Below, one piece after another: positions 43,929 to 50,216 of a stretch of DNA of 50,216 bases. Each line of letters starts with the position of its first letter. Positions within the stretch are counted from its first letter, which is position 1. Source of the stretch: Sphingobium chlorophenolicum (lineage in GTDB: Bacteria; Pseudomonadota; Alphaproteobacteria; Sphingomonadales; Sphingomonadaceae); assembly GCF_000722875.1 (NCBI RefSeq), contig NZ_JFHR01000037.1, positions 1 through 50,216 of the forward strand. Reading direction: 5' to 3'. A program made the position numbers and the translations under genes. Under the pieces are notes generated by a model. That model made no database searches. It was not told where the DNA came from and worked only from the letters and a program-made list of their open reading frames with translations.

Positions 43929-44669
43929 TCAGATCATCGCCATGCCGCCGTTGACGTGCAACGTCTGGCCGGTGACGTAACCGGCTTCCCTGCTGGCAAG
44001 GTACACGACGGCCGCGCCGATATCCTCGCCCGCGCCCAGGTCGCCCGCCGGAATCTTCGTCAGGATCGCGCCCTTCTGCGCGTCGTTCAGCGCGTCGGTC
44101 ATGGCCGAACGGATAAAGCCCGGCGCGACGCAGTTCACGGTGATGCCCCGGCTCGCCAGTTCCTGGCCCAGCGATTTGGACATGCCGATGATGCCCGCCT
44201 TCGACGCGGCATAATTGGCCTGTCCCGGATTGCCGGTCACGCCCACCACAGACGTGATGGAGATAATCCGCCCGAAGCGCGCCTTCATCATCGGCTTGGC
44301 CGCGGCGCGGGCGAGACGGAAGGCCGCCTCCAGATTGACCGAGATCACGTCCGACCATTCCTCATCCTTCATGCGCAGGATCAGGTTGTCGCGGGTGATG
44401 CCCGCATTGTTGATCAGGATGTCGATCTTCCCGCCCAGCGCTTCGACCGCCTGCGGGATCAGCGCGTCGACCGCCGCCGGATCGCCAAGGTTGCAGACCA
44501 GAATCTTGTGATCCCCGCCCAGTTCGGCGGCGAAGGCCTTCAGCTTCTCCTCATTGCTGCCCGAAAGGGCCAGCGTGGCGCCCTGCGCGGCCAAAGCCTT
44601 GGCGATGGCGGACCCGATGCCCCCCGAAGCGCCCGTCACCAGCGCGGTCATGCCTGTCAGATCGAACAT
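43929..44669 (-). CDS. fabG: 3-oxoacyl-ACP reductase
   Basis: NADPH-dependent reduction of 3-oxoacyl-ACP, 246 residues. Rossmann motif TGASGGIG (12-19), NNAG (87-90), and the catalytic residues Ser140, Tyr153 and Lys157 (YAASK). The ATG comes two bases after the stop of the preceding crotonase-family gene, inside whose end its AGGAG site lies, so the two are coupled. Confidence 0.95.
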   Translation of the reverse strand: MFDLTGMTALVTGASGGIGSAIAKALAAQGATLALSGSNEEKLKAFAAELGGDHKILVCNLGDPAAVDALIPQAVEALGGKIDILINNAGITRDNLILRMKDEEWSDVISVNLEAAFRLARAAAKPMMKARFGRIISITSVVGVTGNPGQANYAASKAGIIGMSKSLGQELASRGITVNCVAPGFIRSAMTDALNDAQKGAILTKIPAGDLGAGEDIGAAVVYLASREAGYVTGQTLHVNGGMAMI

Positions 44670-44670
44670 T

Positions 44671-45489
44671 CTAATCTCCTTTGAAATTCGGCGTCCGGCG
44701 CTCGAAAAAGGCGTCTATCGCCTCGTCATGATCCGCCGTCGCATGGGCCAGCGCCTGCATCGCGCCCGCCATTTCCATGATCTGGTTCAATTCCGCCGTC
44801 TGCGCCGCGCGCAGCAGCCTCTTGGTCATCCGTGTAGCATGGGGCGGATTGGCGGCGATCTTGTCCGCCACGGCCCGCGCCGCCGCCAGCAGATCAGCGT
44901 CCGGCACCACCTCGCTCACCAGCCCGATCCGCAGAGCCTCCCGCGCATCGATGGTCTCCCCGGTCAGCGCCAGTTCGGTCGCCTTCGAAAAGCCGATGAT
45001 GCGCGGCAGCAACCAAGCCCCGCCATCGCCCGAAATGATCCCCAGCTTCACGAAAGATTCGGCGAATTTGGCCGATTCTGCCGCGATCCTGACATCGCAC
45101 ATCAAAGTCAGGTCGCAGCCCGCGCCGATGGCAGGCCCATTGACCGCCGCCACGACCGGCAGTTCAAGCGCCTGAAACAGCAACGGCAACCGCTGGATTC
45201 CCGCCCGGTAATTGCGCCGCGTCTGCGCGGGCAGACCCGCCCGCAACCCGCCCGCATCGGGCCGCATCGCATTCAGGTCGCCGCCCGACGAAAAGGCGCT
45301 CCCCGCCCCCGTCAGGATCGCGACACGGATCGACAAATCCCGCTCCGCCTCCTCGAACACGGCGCAAAGCGCATCGACCATCGCCGGATCGGAAATCGGA
45401 TTGCGCCGGTCCGGCATGTTGAGCATGACCGTCAACACGGCCCCGTCGCGGCTGGTCAGGACGGGATCGGCGCTCATGTCGCTGCTCAT
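44671..45489 (-). CDS. Enoyl-CoA hydratase/isomerase family protein
   Basis: 272 residues, crotonase fold. Oxyanion-hole segments are seen in AFSSGGDLNAMRP and AAVNGPAIGAGCDLTLMCDVRIA; FVKLGIISGDGGAWLLPR follows. Where the classic hydratase has a catalytic Glu (QPE), this has FAES, so the catalytic residues look different and the reaction is unclear. The ATG overlaps the fabD stop as ATGA, and fabG follows after two bases. A crotonase-family gene in this position is not part of the standard E. coli fab cluster. Confidence 0.85.
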   Translation of the reverse strand: MSSDMSADPVLTSRDGAVLTVMLNMPDRRNPISDPAMVDALCAVFEEAERDLSIRVAILTGAGSAFSSGGDLNAMRPDAGGLRAGLPAQTRRNYRAGIQRLPLLFQALELPVVAAVNGPAIGAGCDLTLMCDVRIAAESAKFAESFVKLGIISGDGGAWLLPRIIGFSKATELALTGETIDAREALRIGLVSEVVPDADLLAAARAVADKIAANPPHATRMTKRLLRAAQTAELNQIMEMAGAMQALAHATADHDEAIDAFFERRTPNFKGD

Positions 45490-46424
45490 AGCCCCCCCAG
45501 GGCGGCCTCTATATCGTCCATCGTCACGATGCTGCGCACGGTGGCGTCGGGCGCGATGCGCTTGACCATCGGCCCCAGCACCTTGCCGCCCAGTTCCACG
45601 AACTCGGTCACGCCCGCGTCCCACATGGCCGCGACGGATTCGCGCCAGCGCACCCGGCCCGTCACCTGCTCCACCAGCCGCCGCTTGATCTCTTCCGGAT
45701 CGGCAATCGCGCTCGCCAGCACATTGGCATAGACCGGCAGCAGCGGCGTATCGATCGCCGCCTTGCCCAGCGCCTCTTCCATCGCCTCGGCGGCAGGCTG
45801 CATCAGCGGGCAGTGGAAAGGTGCCGACACCGGCAGCAGCACGCCGCGCTTGATGCCATGATCCTTCACCAGCGCCACCGCCCGCTCAATCGCCCCGCGA
45901 TGCCCGGAAATCACCACCTGCGTCGGGTCATTGTCGTTGGCGACGGTGCACACCTCGCCCTCGGCAGCCGCATCGGCCAAGGCCTGCGCCTTCTCGATAT
46001 CCGCGCCCAGCAGAGCCGCCATCGCGCCTTCGCCCACCGGCACGGCGGCCTGCATCGCCCGCCCGCGCAGCTTCAGCAGCTTCGCCGTGGTGCCGATATC
46101 GAACGCCTCCGCCGCGCACAGCGCGCTATATTCGCCCAACGAGTGCCCAGCGACGAAATCACCCTTTTCCGCCAGCGAGAAACCGCCTTCCCTCTGCATC
46201 ACCCGCAAAGTCGCCAGCGCATTGGCCATGATCGCAGGCTGGGCATTCTCCGTCAGCGTCAGGTCGCTTTCCGGCCCCTCCACCATGATGCGGAACAGAT
46301 GCTGCGACAGGGCGTCGTCGACTTCCTGAAACAGCTCCTTCGCGGCCGGGCTGGCATCGGCCAGCGCCTTGCCCATGCCGACCGACTGGCTGCCCTGCCC
46401 CGGAAAAAGAAATGCCCTCATCAT
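45486..46424 (-). CDS. fabD: Malonyl-CoA-ACP transacylase
   Basis: Loads malonate onto ACP. 312 residues: FPGQGSQSVGMG at the start, the nucleophile Ser95 in GHSLGEYSAL, and the partner His in VSAPFHCPLMQPA. First gene of the fatty-acid cluster. Two adjacent ATGs (46424 and 46421) are possible starts; AAGGTGG lies just upstream. Confidence 0.95.
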   Translation of the reverse strand: MMRAFLFPGQGSQSVGMGKALADASPAAKELFQEVDDALSQHLFRIMVEGPESDLTLTENAQPAIMANALATLRVMQREGGFSLAEKGDFVAGHSLGEYSALCAAEAFDIGTTAKLLKLRGRAMQAAVPVGEGAMAALLGADIEKAQALADAAAEGEVCTVANDNDPTQVVISGHRGAIERAVALVKDHGIKRGVLLPVSAPFHCPLMQPAAEAMEEALGKAAIDTPLLPVYANVLASAIADPEEIKRRLVEQVTGRVRWRESVAAMWDAGVTEFVELGGKVLGPMVKRIAPDATVRSIVTMDDIEAALGGL

Positions 46425-46640
46425 CCACCTTCTGACCCATGCGCGCCCTGAACGGCGCTTCCCATCGAAGGTCCGCCTTTAACGAGGACGGGGTATAAGG
46501 AAAAGGTGCGATATCGCATCGCCCTCCGTTACAATTTCCGACAAAGTCCCCGGCGCCGCGACACATCCCTGCGACAAGCTCCTCCTAAATCTGTTTTCAA
46601 CGCCGGACAGCGGCGCGGAATTCGAATGAGGAGCAACGAC

Positions 46641-47003
46641 ATGATGAAGAAGTTTCTGATGGCCCTGGCCGCAACCACCATGGTCGCCAGCCCGATGATC
46701 GCCACCCAGGCCCAGGCCGCCCCGCATCGGGAGGACAGCCGCATCGTCAAATACGGCCCGCACGGCCGCACGGTGGTCAAGCACCGGACAGTCATCCGCA
46801 AGGACGATCACCGCCGCTGGGCCAAGGGCCAGCGCTTCGACCGCCGCTATGCGAACCATTATCGGGTGATCGACAATTATCGCGGCTACCGCCTGAACGC
46901 CCCGCCGCGCGGCTATCACTGGGTCCGCTCCGGCAATGACGCGCTGCTGATCGCGATCACCAGCGGCATCATCGGCGCGGTCGTCGCCGGCGCCATCCAT
47001 TAA
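46641..47003 (+). CDS. RcnB family periplasmic protein
   Basis: 120 residues from ATG 46641, preceded by GAGGAG. Signal peptide to about 27 (QAQA), a His/Arg-rich middle (KYGPHGRTVVKHRTVIRKDDHRRW), then the RcnB-like YRGYRLNAPPRGYHWVRSGNDALLIAITSGII. E. coli RcnB affects nickel and cobalt balance, but the many sphingomonad members are uncharacterised. Divergent from fabD. Confidence 0.8.
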   Translation: MMKKFLMALAATTMVASPMIATQAQAAPHREDSRIVKYGPHGRTVVKHRTVIRKDDHRRWAKGQRFDRRYANHYRVIDNYRGYRLNAPPRGYHWVRSGNDALLIAITSGIIGAVVAGAIH

Positions 47004-47007
47004 GCCA

Positions 47008-47042
47008 GGAACGCCCCGTAGCCACTCCTCCGGGGCGTTTCC
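47008..47042. terminator. Bidirectional terminator
   Basis: GGAACGCCCCG and CGGGGCGTTTCC pair around a loop of about 13 bases between the convergent RcnB-like and permease genes. The T run is short. Confidence 0.6.
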
Positions 47043-48446
47043 CTACACCCACCCCGTCAGATAATAGACCGCGATCACCACGAAGACGGTGAAGGTCTTG
47101 ATCAGGGTCAGCGCGAAAATATCCTTATAGGCCTGCCGATGGGTCAGCCCCGTCACCGCCAGCAGCGTGATGACCGCGCCATTATGCGGCAGGCTGTCCA
47201 TCCCGCCGCTCGCCATCGACGCCACCCGGTGCAGCACCTCGCGAGGAATGCCCGCCGCATCGCCCGCCGCCGCGAACTGCTCCGCCATCGCCGCCAGCGC
47301 GATCGACAGCCCGCCCGAAGCCGATCCGGTGATCCCGGCCAGCGACGTCACGGTGATCGCCTCATTGACCAGCGGATTGGGCACGGCCTTCAACGCCTCC
47401 TTCACCACGAGAAAGCCCGGCAGTGCCGCAATCACCGCGCCGAATCCATATTCGACCGCCGTATTCATCCCCGCCAGCAAAGCCCCGCCCACCGCCGCCC
47501 GCGATCCGTCGGCAAACCGCCGCGCCACTGGCCGAAAGGCGAACAGCAGGATCGTCCCGATCCCCGCCAGCAAAGCGCCCTCCACCGCCCAAAGCGCCGA
47601 GACCTGCGCCACCTTCACCGCCACCGGATCAGTCAGGCCCGCCAGCGACACGCTCACCTCTTCTCCCGCCACCATGCGCGGAATGATCATGGTCAGCGCC
47701 AGATTCCCCAGCCCGACGACCAGCAACGGCAACAGCGCAATCAGCGGATGCGCGCATTTCCCGCCGCCCTCCTCCGCGTCCGGCTCGTTCACCAGCGTCT
47801 CCGGCGCGCCATAACCCTCGCCCGCCGCCTGCATCGCCCTGCGCCGCCAGCCGAGATAGGCCAGCCCCATCCCCATGATGCACACCGATCCGATCAGCCC
47901 CAGCACCGGCGCCGCCCAGGTGGTCGTCCCGAAGAAACTGGTGGGAATGATATTCTGGATCTGCGGCGTCCCCGGCATCGCGTCCATGGTGAAGGTGATC
48001 GCCCCCAGACCGATGGTCGCGGGCACCAGCCGCTTGGGAATATCCCCCTGGCGGAACATCTCGGCCGCGAAGGGATAGACGGCGAACACCGCCACGAACA
48101 CCGAAACCCCGCCATAGGTCAGCAGCGCCGTCACCAGCATGATCGCCGGGATCGCCCTCTGCGCGCCCACCAGCCCGATCACCGCCGTCACGATGGAGCG
48201 GGAAAAGCCCGAAATCTCGATCAGCTTCCCGAACAGCGCGCCCAGCAGGAACACCGGGAAATAGAGTTTCAGGAAACTCCCCACCTTCTCCATGAAGAGT
48301 CCCGAAAAGACGGCAGGCACGGCGGCCGGATCGGTCAGGAACACCGCCAGCATCGCCAGCAACGGCGCCATCAATATGACGCTCATCCCGCGATAGGCCG
48401 CGACCATCAGCAATATCAGCGACAAGGCCGCGATCCCGACCGCCAT
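47043..48446 (-). CDS. GntP-type permease
   Basis: 467 residues with about twelve membrane segments. Starts at ATG 48446 after GGGGGAG; a reading to 48557 would run through repeat C. Motifs AVYPFAAEMFRQGDIPKRLVPATI, ITFTMDAMPGTPQIQNIIPTSFFG and ITGSASGGLSIAL place it in the GntP group of H+ symporters for gluconate, hydroxybutyrate and similar organic acids. The substrate cannot be told. No catabolic genes are adjacent. Confidence 0.82.
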   Translation of the reverse strand: MAVGIAALSLILLMVAAYRGMSVILMAPLLAMLAVFLTDPAAVPAVFSGLFMEKVGSFLKLYFPVFLLGALFGKLIEISGFSRSIVTAVIGLVGAQRAIPAIMLVTALLTYGGVSVFVAVFAVYPFAAEMFRQGDIPKRLVPATIGLGAITFTMDAMPGTPQIQNIIPTSFFGTTTWAAPVLGLIGSVCIMGMGLAYLGWRRRAMQAAGEGYGAPETLVNEPDAEEGGGKCAHPLIALLPLLVVGLGNLALTMIIPRMVAGEEVSVSLAGLTDPVAVKVAQVSALWAVEGALLAGIGTILLFAFRPVARRFADGSRAAVGGALLAGMNTAVEYGFGAVIAALPGFLVVKEALKAVPNPLVNEAITVTSLAGITGSASGGLSIALAAMAEQFAAAGDAAGIPREVLHRVASMASGGMDSLPHNGAVITLLAVTGLTHRQAYKDIFALTLIKTFTVFVVIAVYYLTGWV

Positions 48447-48788
48447 AAGATACTCCCCCTTATCCCAAACCGTTCGGGCTGAGCCCTTCGCCTGCCTGCC
48501 AAGGCAGGCGCTCAGGATAAACTTGCCTCTGGCAAGTCGAAGCCCTTCGCTGACCATAATGAAGCGCCTTCGCTTCGCTCAGGCAAGGGCTTCGACTTCG
48601 CTCAGCCCGAACGGAGGATCGAAATCCCAACCACCCTTGCCTTTCCCACCCATTTCCGTCATAGGCGCCGCTTCGCACGACTCCGGGGCAACTCGCGGTC
48701 GCGTGGAAGAATGCTTTTAGACGACAGCCGGAGGGGCGTTCCACATGGGGTGGGCGTCAGCGATCGGCCAACAGATGAGGCAATACCC
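48447..48788. other. Divergent region between permease and rpsF
   Basis: 342 bases. Holds repeat C (48470-48614) and the rpsF leader. The leader has a possible structured segment around 48721-48765 (GACG...CGTC outer pairs with CCAC/GTGG inside) directly before rpsF. No gene seen. Confidence 0.5.
48470..48614. repeat. Nested inverted-repeat element, family C
   Basis: Perfect 14-base ends CCGTTCGGGCTGAG (48470-48483) and CTCAGCCCGAACGG (48601-48614). Inside are a second pair, GTCGAAGCCCTT/AAGGGCTTCGAC (48537-48548 and 48585-48596), and hairpins CGCCTGCC/GGCAGGCG and CTTGCC/GGCAAG. No ORF. It resembles a non-coding palindromic repeat rather than an insertion sequence. Confidence 0.8.
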
Positions 48789-49211
48789 ATGGCTCTTTAC
48801 GAGCATGTGTTCCTTGCGCGCCAGGATCTGGCACAGGCGCAGGTGGACGCGCTGGCGGAAACCGCCACCAAGATCGTCGAGGAAAATGCCGGCAAGGTGA
48901 CCAAGGTGGAAACCTGGGGCCTGCGTTCGCTCGCGTACAAGATCGCCAAGAACCGCAAGGCGCACTATGTGATGCTGAACATCGACGCCCCCGCCGGCGT
49001 CGTCGCGGAACTGGAGCGTCAGACCCAGATCAACGAAGACATCATCCGCTACATGACCATCAAGGTCGATGAGCTGGAATCCGGTCCGTCGGTCATGATG
49101 CGCAAGCAGGAACGTGCCGAGCGCGGTCCGCGCGGTGATCGTGGCGACCGTGGTCCTCGCGAAGATCGTGGCCCGCGCCGCGACCGCGAAGAAGCCCCGG
49201 CTGGCGAATAA
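48789..49211 (+). CDS. rpsF: 30S ribosomal protein S6
   Basis: 140 residues from ATG 48789: [14 protein letters not shown] opens the S6 domain, and [23 protein letters not shown] and [15 protein letters not shown] close it. After about residue 100 comes a tail of Arg/Gly/Asp/Glu repeats, common in alphaproteobacterial S6. S6 pairs with S18 in the small subunit, and the two genes are adjacent. The frame is open to 48711, but the leader part is not protein-like. Confidence 0.96.
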   Translation: MALYEHVFLARQDLAQAQVDALAETATKIVEENAGKVTKVETWGLRSLAYKIAKNRKAHYVMLNIDAPAGVVAELERQTQINEDIIRYMTIKVDELESGPSVMMRKQERAERGPRGDRGDRGPREDRGPRRDREEAPAGE

Positions 49212-49224
49212 GGAGATCTGAACA

Positions 49225-49449
49225 ATGGCACGCCCGTTTTTCCGCCGCCGCAAGAGCTGCCCCTTCGCCGCCAAGGATGCGCCGAAGATCGATTACAAGG
49301 ACGTCCGTCTGCTCCAGGGCTTCGTGTCCGAGCGCGGCAAGATCGTCCCCAGCCGCATCACGGCTGTGTCCGCCAAGAAGCAGCGCGAGCTGGCCCAGGC
49401 CATCAAGCGCGCCCGTCACCTGGGCCTGCTGCCCTACATCGTGAAGTGA
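49225..49449 (+). CDS. rpsR: 30S ribosomal protein S18
   Basis: 74 residues. [61 protein letters not shown] are the S18 hallmarks. AAGGAG precedes the ATG. Thirteen bases after rpsF. Confidence 0.97.
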   Translation: MARPFFRRRKSCPFAAKDAPKIDYKDVRLLQGFVSERGKIVPSRITAVSAKKQRELAQAIKRARHLGLLPYIVK

Positions 49450-49462
49450 GGGAGTAAGACTC

Positions 49463-50059
49463 ATGGAAATCATTCTCCTCGAACGGATCGAGAAGCTGGG
49501 CGCCATCGGCGACGTCGTCACCGTGAAGGACGGTTACGCCCGTAACTTCCTGCTGCCCAACAAGAAGGCTCTGCGTTCCAACGCCGCCAACAAGAAGGTC
49601 TTCGAAGCCAACCGCGCGAAGATCGAGGCGGACAACGCCGCCCGCCGCTCGGACGCCGAAAAGGCTGCCGAAGGCGTCAACGGCAAGCAGATCGTTCTGA
49701 TCCGCCAGTCGTCCAACGCCGGCCACCTCTACGGTTCGGTCGCCGTCCGCGACGTCGTCGAAGCGCTGCACGCTGAAGGCATCACCAACGTCACCAAGGC
49801 GATGGTCGTGCTGGAACGCGCGATCAAGACGCTGGGCGTGTTCGACGTCAAGGTCGCGCTGCATCCCGAAGTCGCCGTCACCATCACGGTGAACGTCGCC
49901 CGCTCGCCGGAAGAAGCAGAGCTTCAGTCGCAGGGCGTGGACGTGATGGCCGACCTGTTCGAAAAGGACGAGAGCGGCTTCACCGAAGATTATGATCCGA
50001 ACGCGGAACCCGGCGAAATCGCCATGGAAGCCGAAGAAGCCCCGGCCGAAGAAGCCTGA
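49463..50059 (+). CDS. rplI: 50S ribosomal protein L9
   Basis: 198 residues. The N-terminal domain MEIILLERIEKLGAIGDVVTVKDGYARNFLLPNKKAL and the C-terminal domain GSVAVRDVVEAL...VALHPEVAVTITVNVARS are typical. A further acidic tail of about 45 residues, ending EAPAEEA, makes it longer than the 149-residue E. coli protein, as is usual in this class. GGGAG precedes the start. Confidence 0.97.
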   Translation: MEIILLERIEKLGAIGDVVTVKDGYARNFLLPNKKALRSNAANKKVFEANRAKIEADNAARRSDAEKAAEGVNGKQIVLIRQSSNAGHLYGSVAVRDVVEALHAEGITNVTKAMVVLERAIKTLGVFDVKVALHPEVAVTITVNVARSPEEAELQSQGVDVMADLFEKDESGFTEDYDPNAEPGEIAMEAEEAPAEEA

Positions 50060-50085
50060 GTTTCGTAAACCGGACCAAATAGAAA

Positions 50086-50114
50086 AAGCCGCCCCTCACC
50101 GGGCGGCTTTTTTG
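50086..50114 (+). terminator. Intrinsic terminator of rpsF-rpsR-rplI
   Basis: AAAAGCCGCCC and GGGCGGCTTTT pair around CTCACC and are followed by more T. It ends the ribosomal operon 27 bases after the stop codon. Confidence 0.92.
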
Positions 50115-50130
50115 TGTCCGAAGGGGGAAA

Positions 50131-50216
50131 GGCAGACCTATCCTATTCCTCCCCATCGATAGATGGGGAGGGGGACCGCCGCTGAAAGCGGTGGTGGAGG
50201 GGAAGATACGCAGGTC
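50131..50216. repeat. Palindromic repeat family B, copy at right edge
   Basis: GACCTATCCTATTCC, the hairpin CTCCCCATC/GATGGGGAG, GGGGGACC, an inner hairpin CCGCTGAAAGCGG, then TGGTGGAGGGGAAGATACGCAGGTC. Same order and nearly the same bases as 30042-30123. Cut by the window edge. Confidence 0.75.

Noticed and set aside
13297..50216. CRISPR-like array from the scattered palindromic repeats
   Set aside because: Copies are single, far apart and unevenly spaced, with no cas genes or spacers.

Overview
The window is a high-GC chromosomal segment that most resembles an alphaproteobacterium of the Sphingomonadaceae (Sphingobium/Sphingomonas-like). The signs are a split F0 ATP synthase operon with paired b' and b subunits, two large TonB-dependent receptors, a SapC-family protein, YdbH/YnbE/YdbL, and the fabD-fabG-acpP-fabF-mltG and rpsF-rpsR-rplI clusters. 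This assignment is an inference from gene content and protein flavour; no 16S gene is present. There are no rRNA genes, insertion sequences, phage genes or CRISPR arrays.

Layout. 1-650: a gene tail at the edge, then a markedly AT-rich gene-free stretch. 650-5450 (minus strand): a DUF2569-like membrane protein, an orphan HisKA_3-type histidine kinase and uvrC. 5780-8423 (minus): the F0 operon atpI-atpB-atpE-b'-b, with a hairpin after the c subunit and a terminator at its end. 8602-12421 (minus): ydbH-ynbE-ydbL, joined by two ATGA overlaps, an envelope lipid-transport module. 12562-17724: radC, a DEAD-box helicase, a small secreted hypothetical protein, a FAD-linked 2-hydroxyacid dehydrogenase and a SapC-family gene. 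17779-18090: a strong promoter with a three-hairpin small RNA and terminator, then tRNA-Glu(CTC). 18330-21276: two short chimeric ORFs made of pieces of catabolic enzymes, then a TonB-dependent receptor and its terminator.

21311-29886 is an adhesion locus. It holds a trimeric (YadA-like) autotransporter with a downstream BamE-OmpA fusion resembling Acinetobacter TpgA, a divergent regulator joining a Phd/YefM antitoxin-like domain to PAS-like domains, and an archaic chaperone-usher operon with two spore-coat-U pilins. It is the most interesting region of the window.

30196-33836 (minus): a second TonB-dependent receptor translationally coupled to an M19 dipeptidase. 34141-36452: chrB-chrA chromate resistance. 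36526-40779: htpG, a ferredoxin-reductase-like flavoprotein, a 2'-5' RNA-ligase-like protein and a small membrane protein. 40950-46424 (minus): fabD, an enoyl-CoA hydratase-family gene, fabG, acpP, fabF and mltG. 46641-48446: an RcnB-like protein and a GntP-type permease in convergent orientation. 48789-50059: rpsF-rpsR-rplI and terminator. Three families of palindromic intergenic repeats are scattered through the window (A: 1573, 5541, 13297; B: 30042, 40789, 50131; C: 48470).
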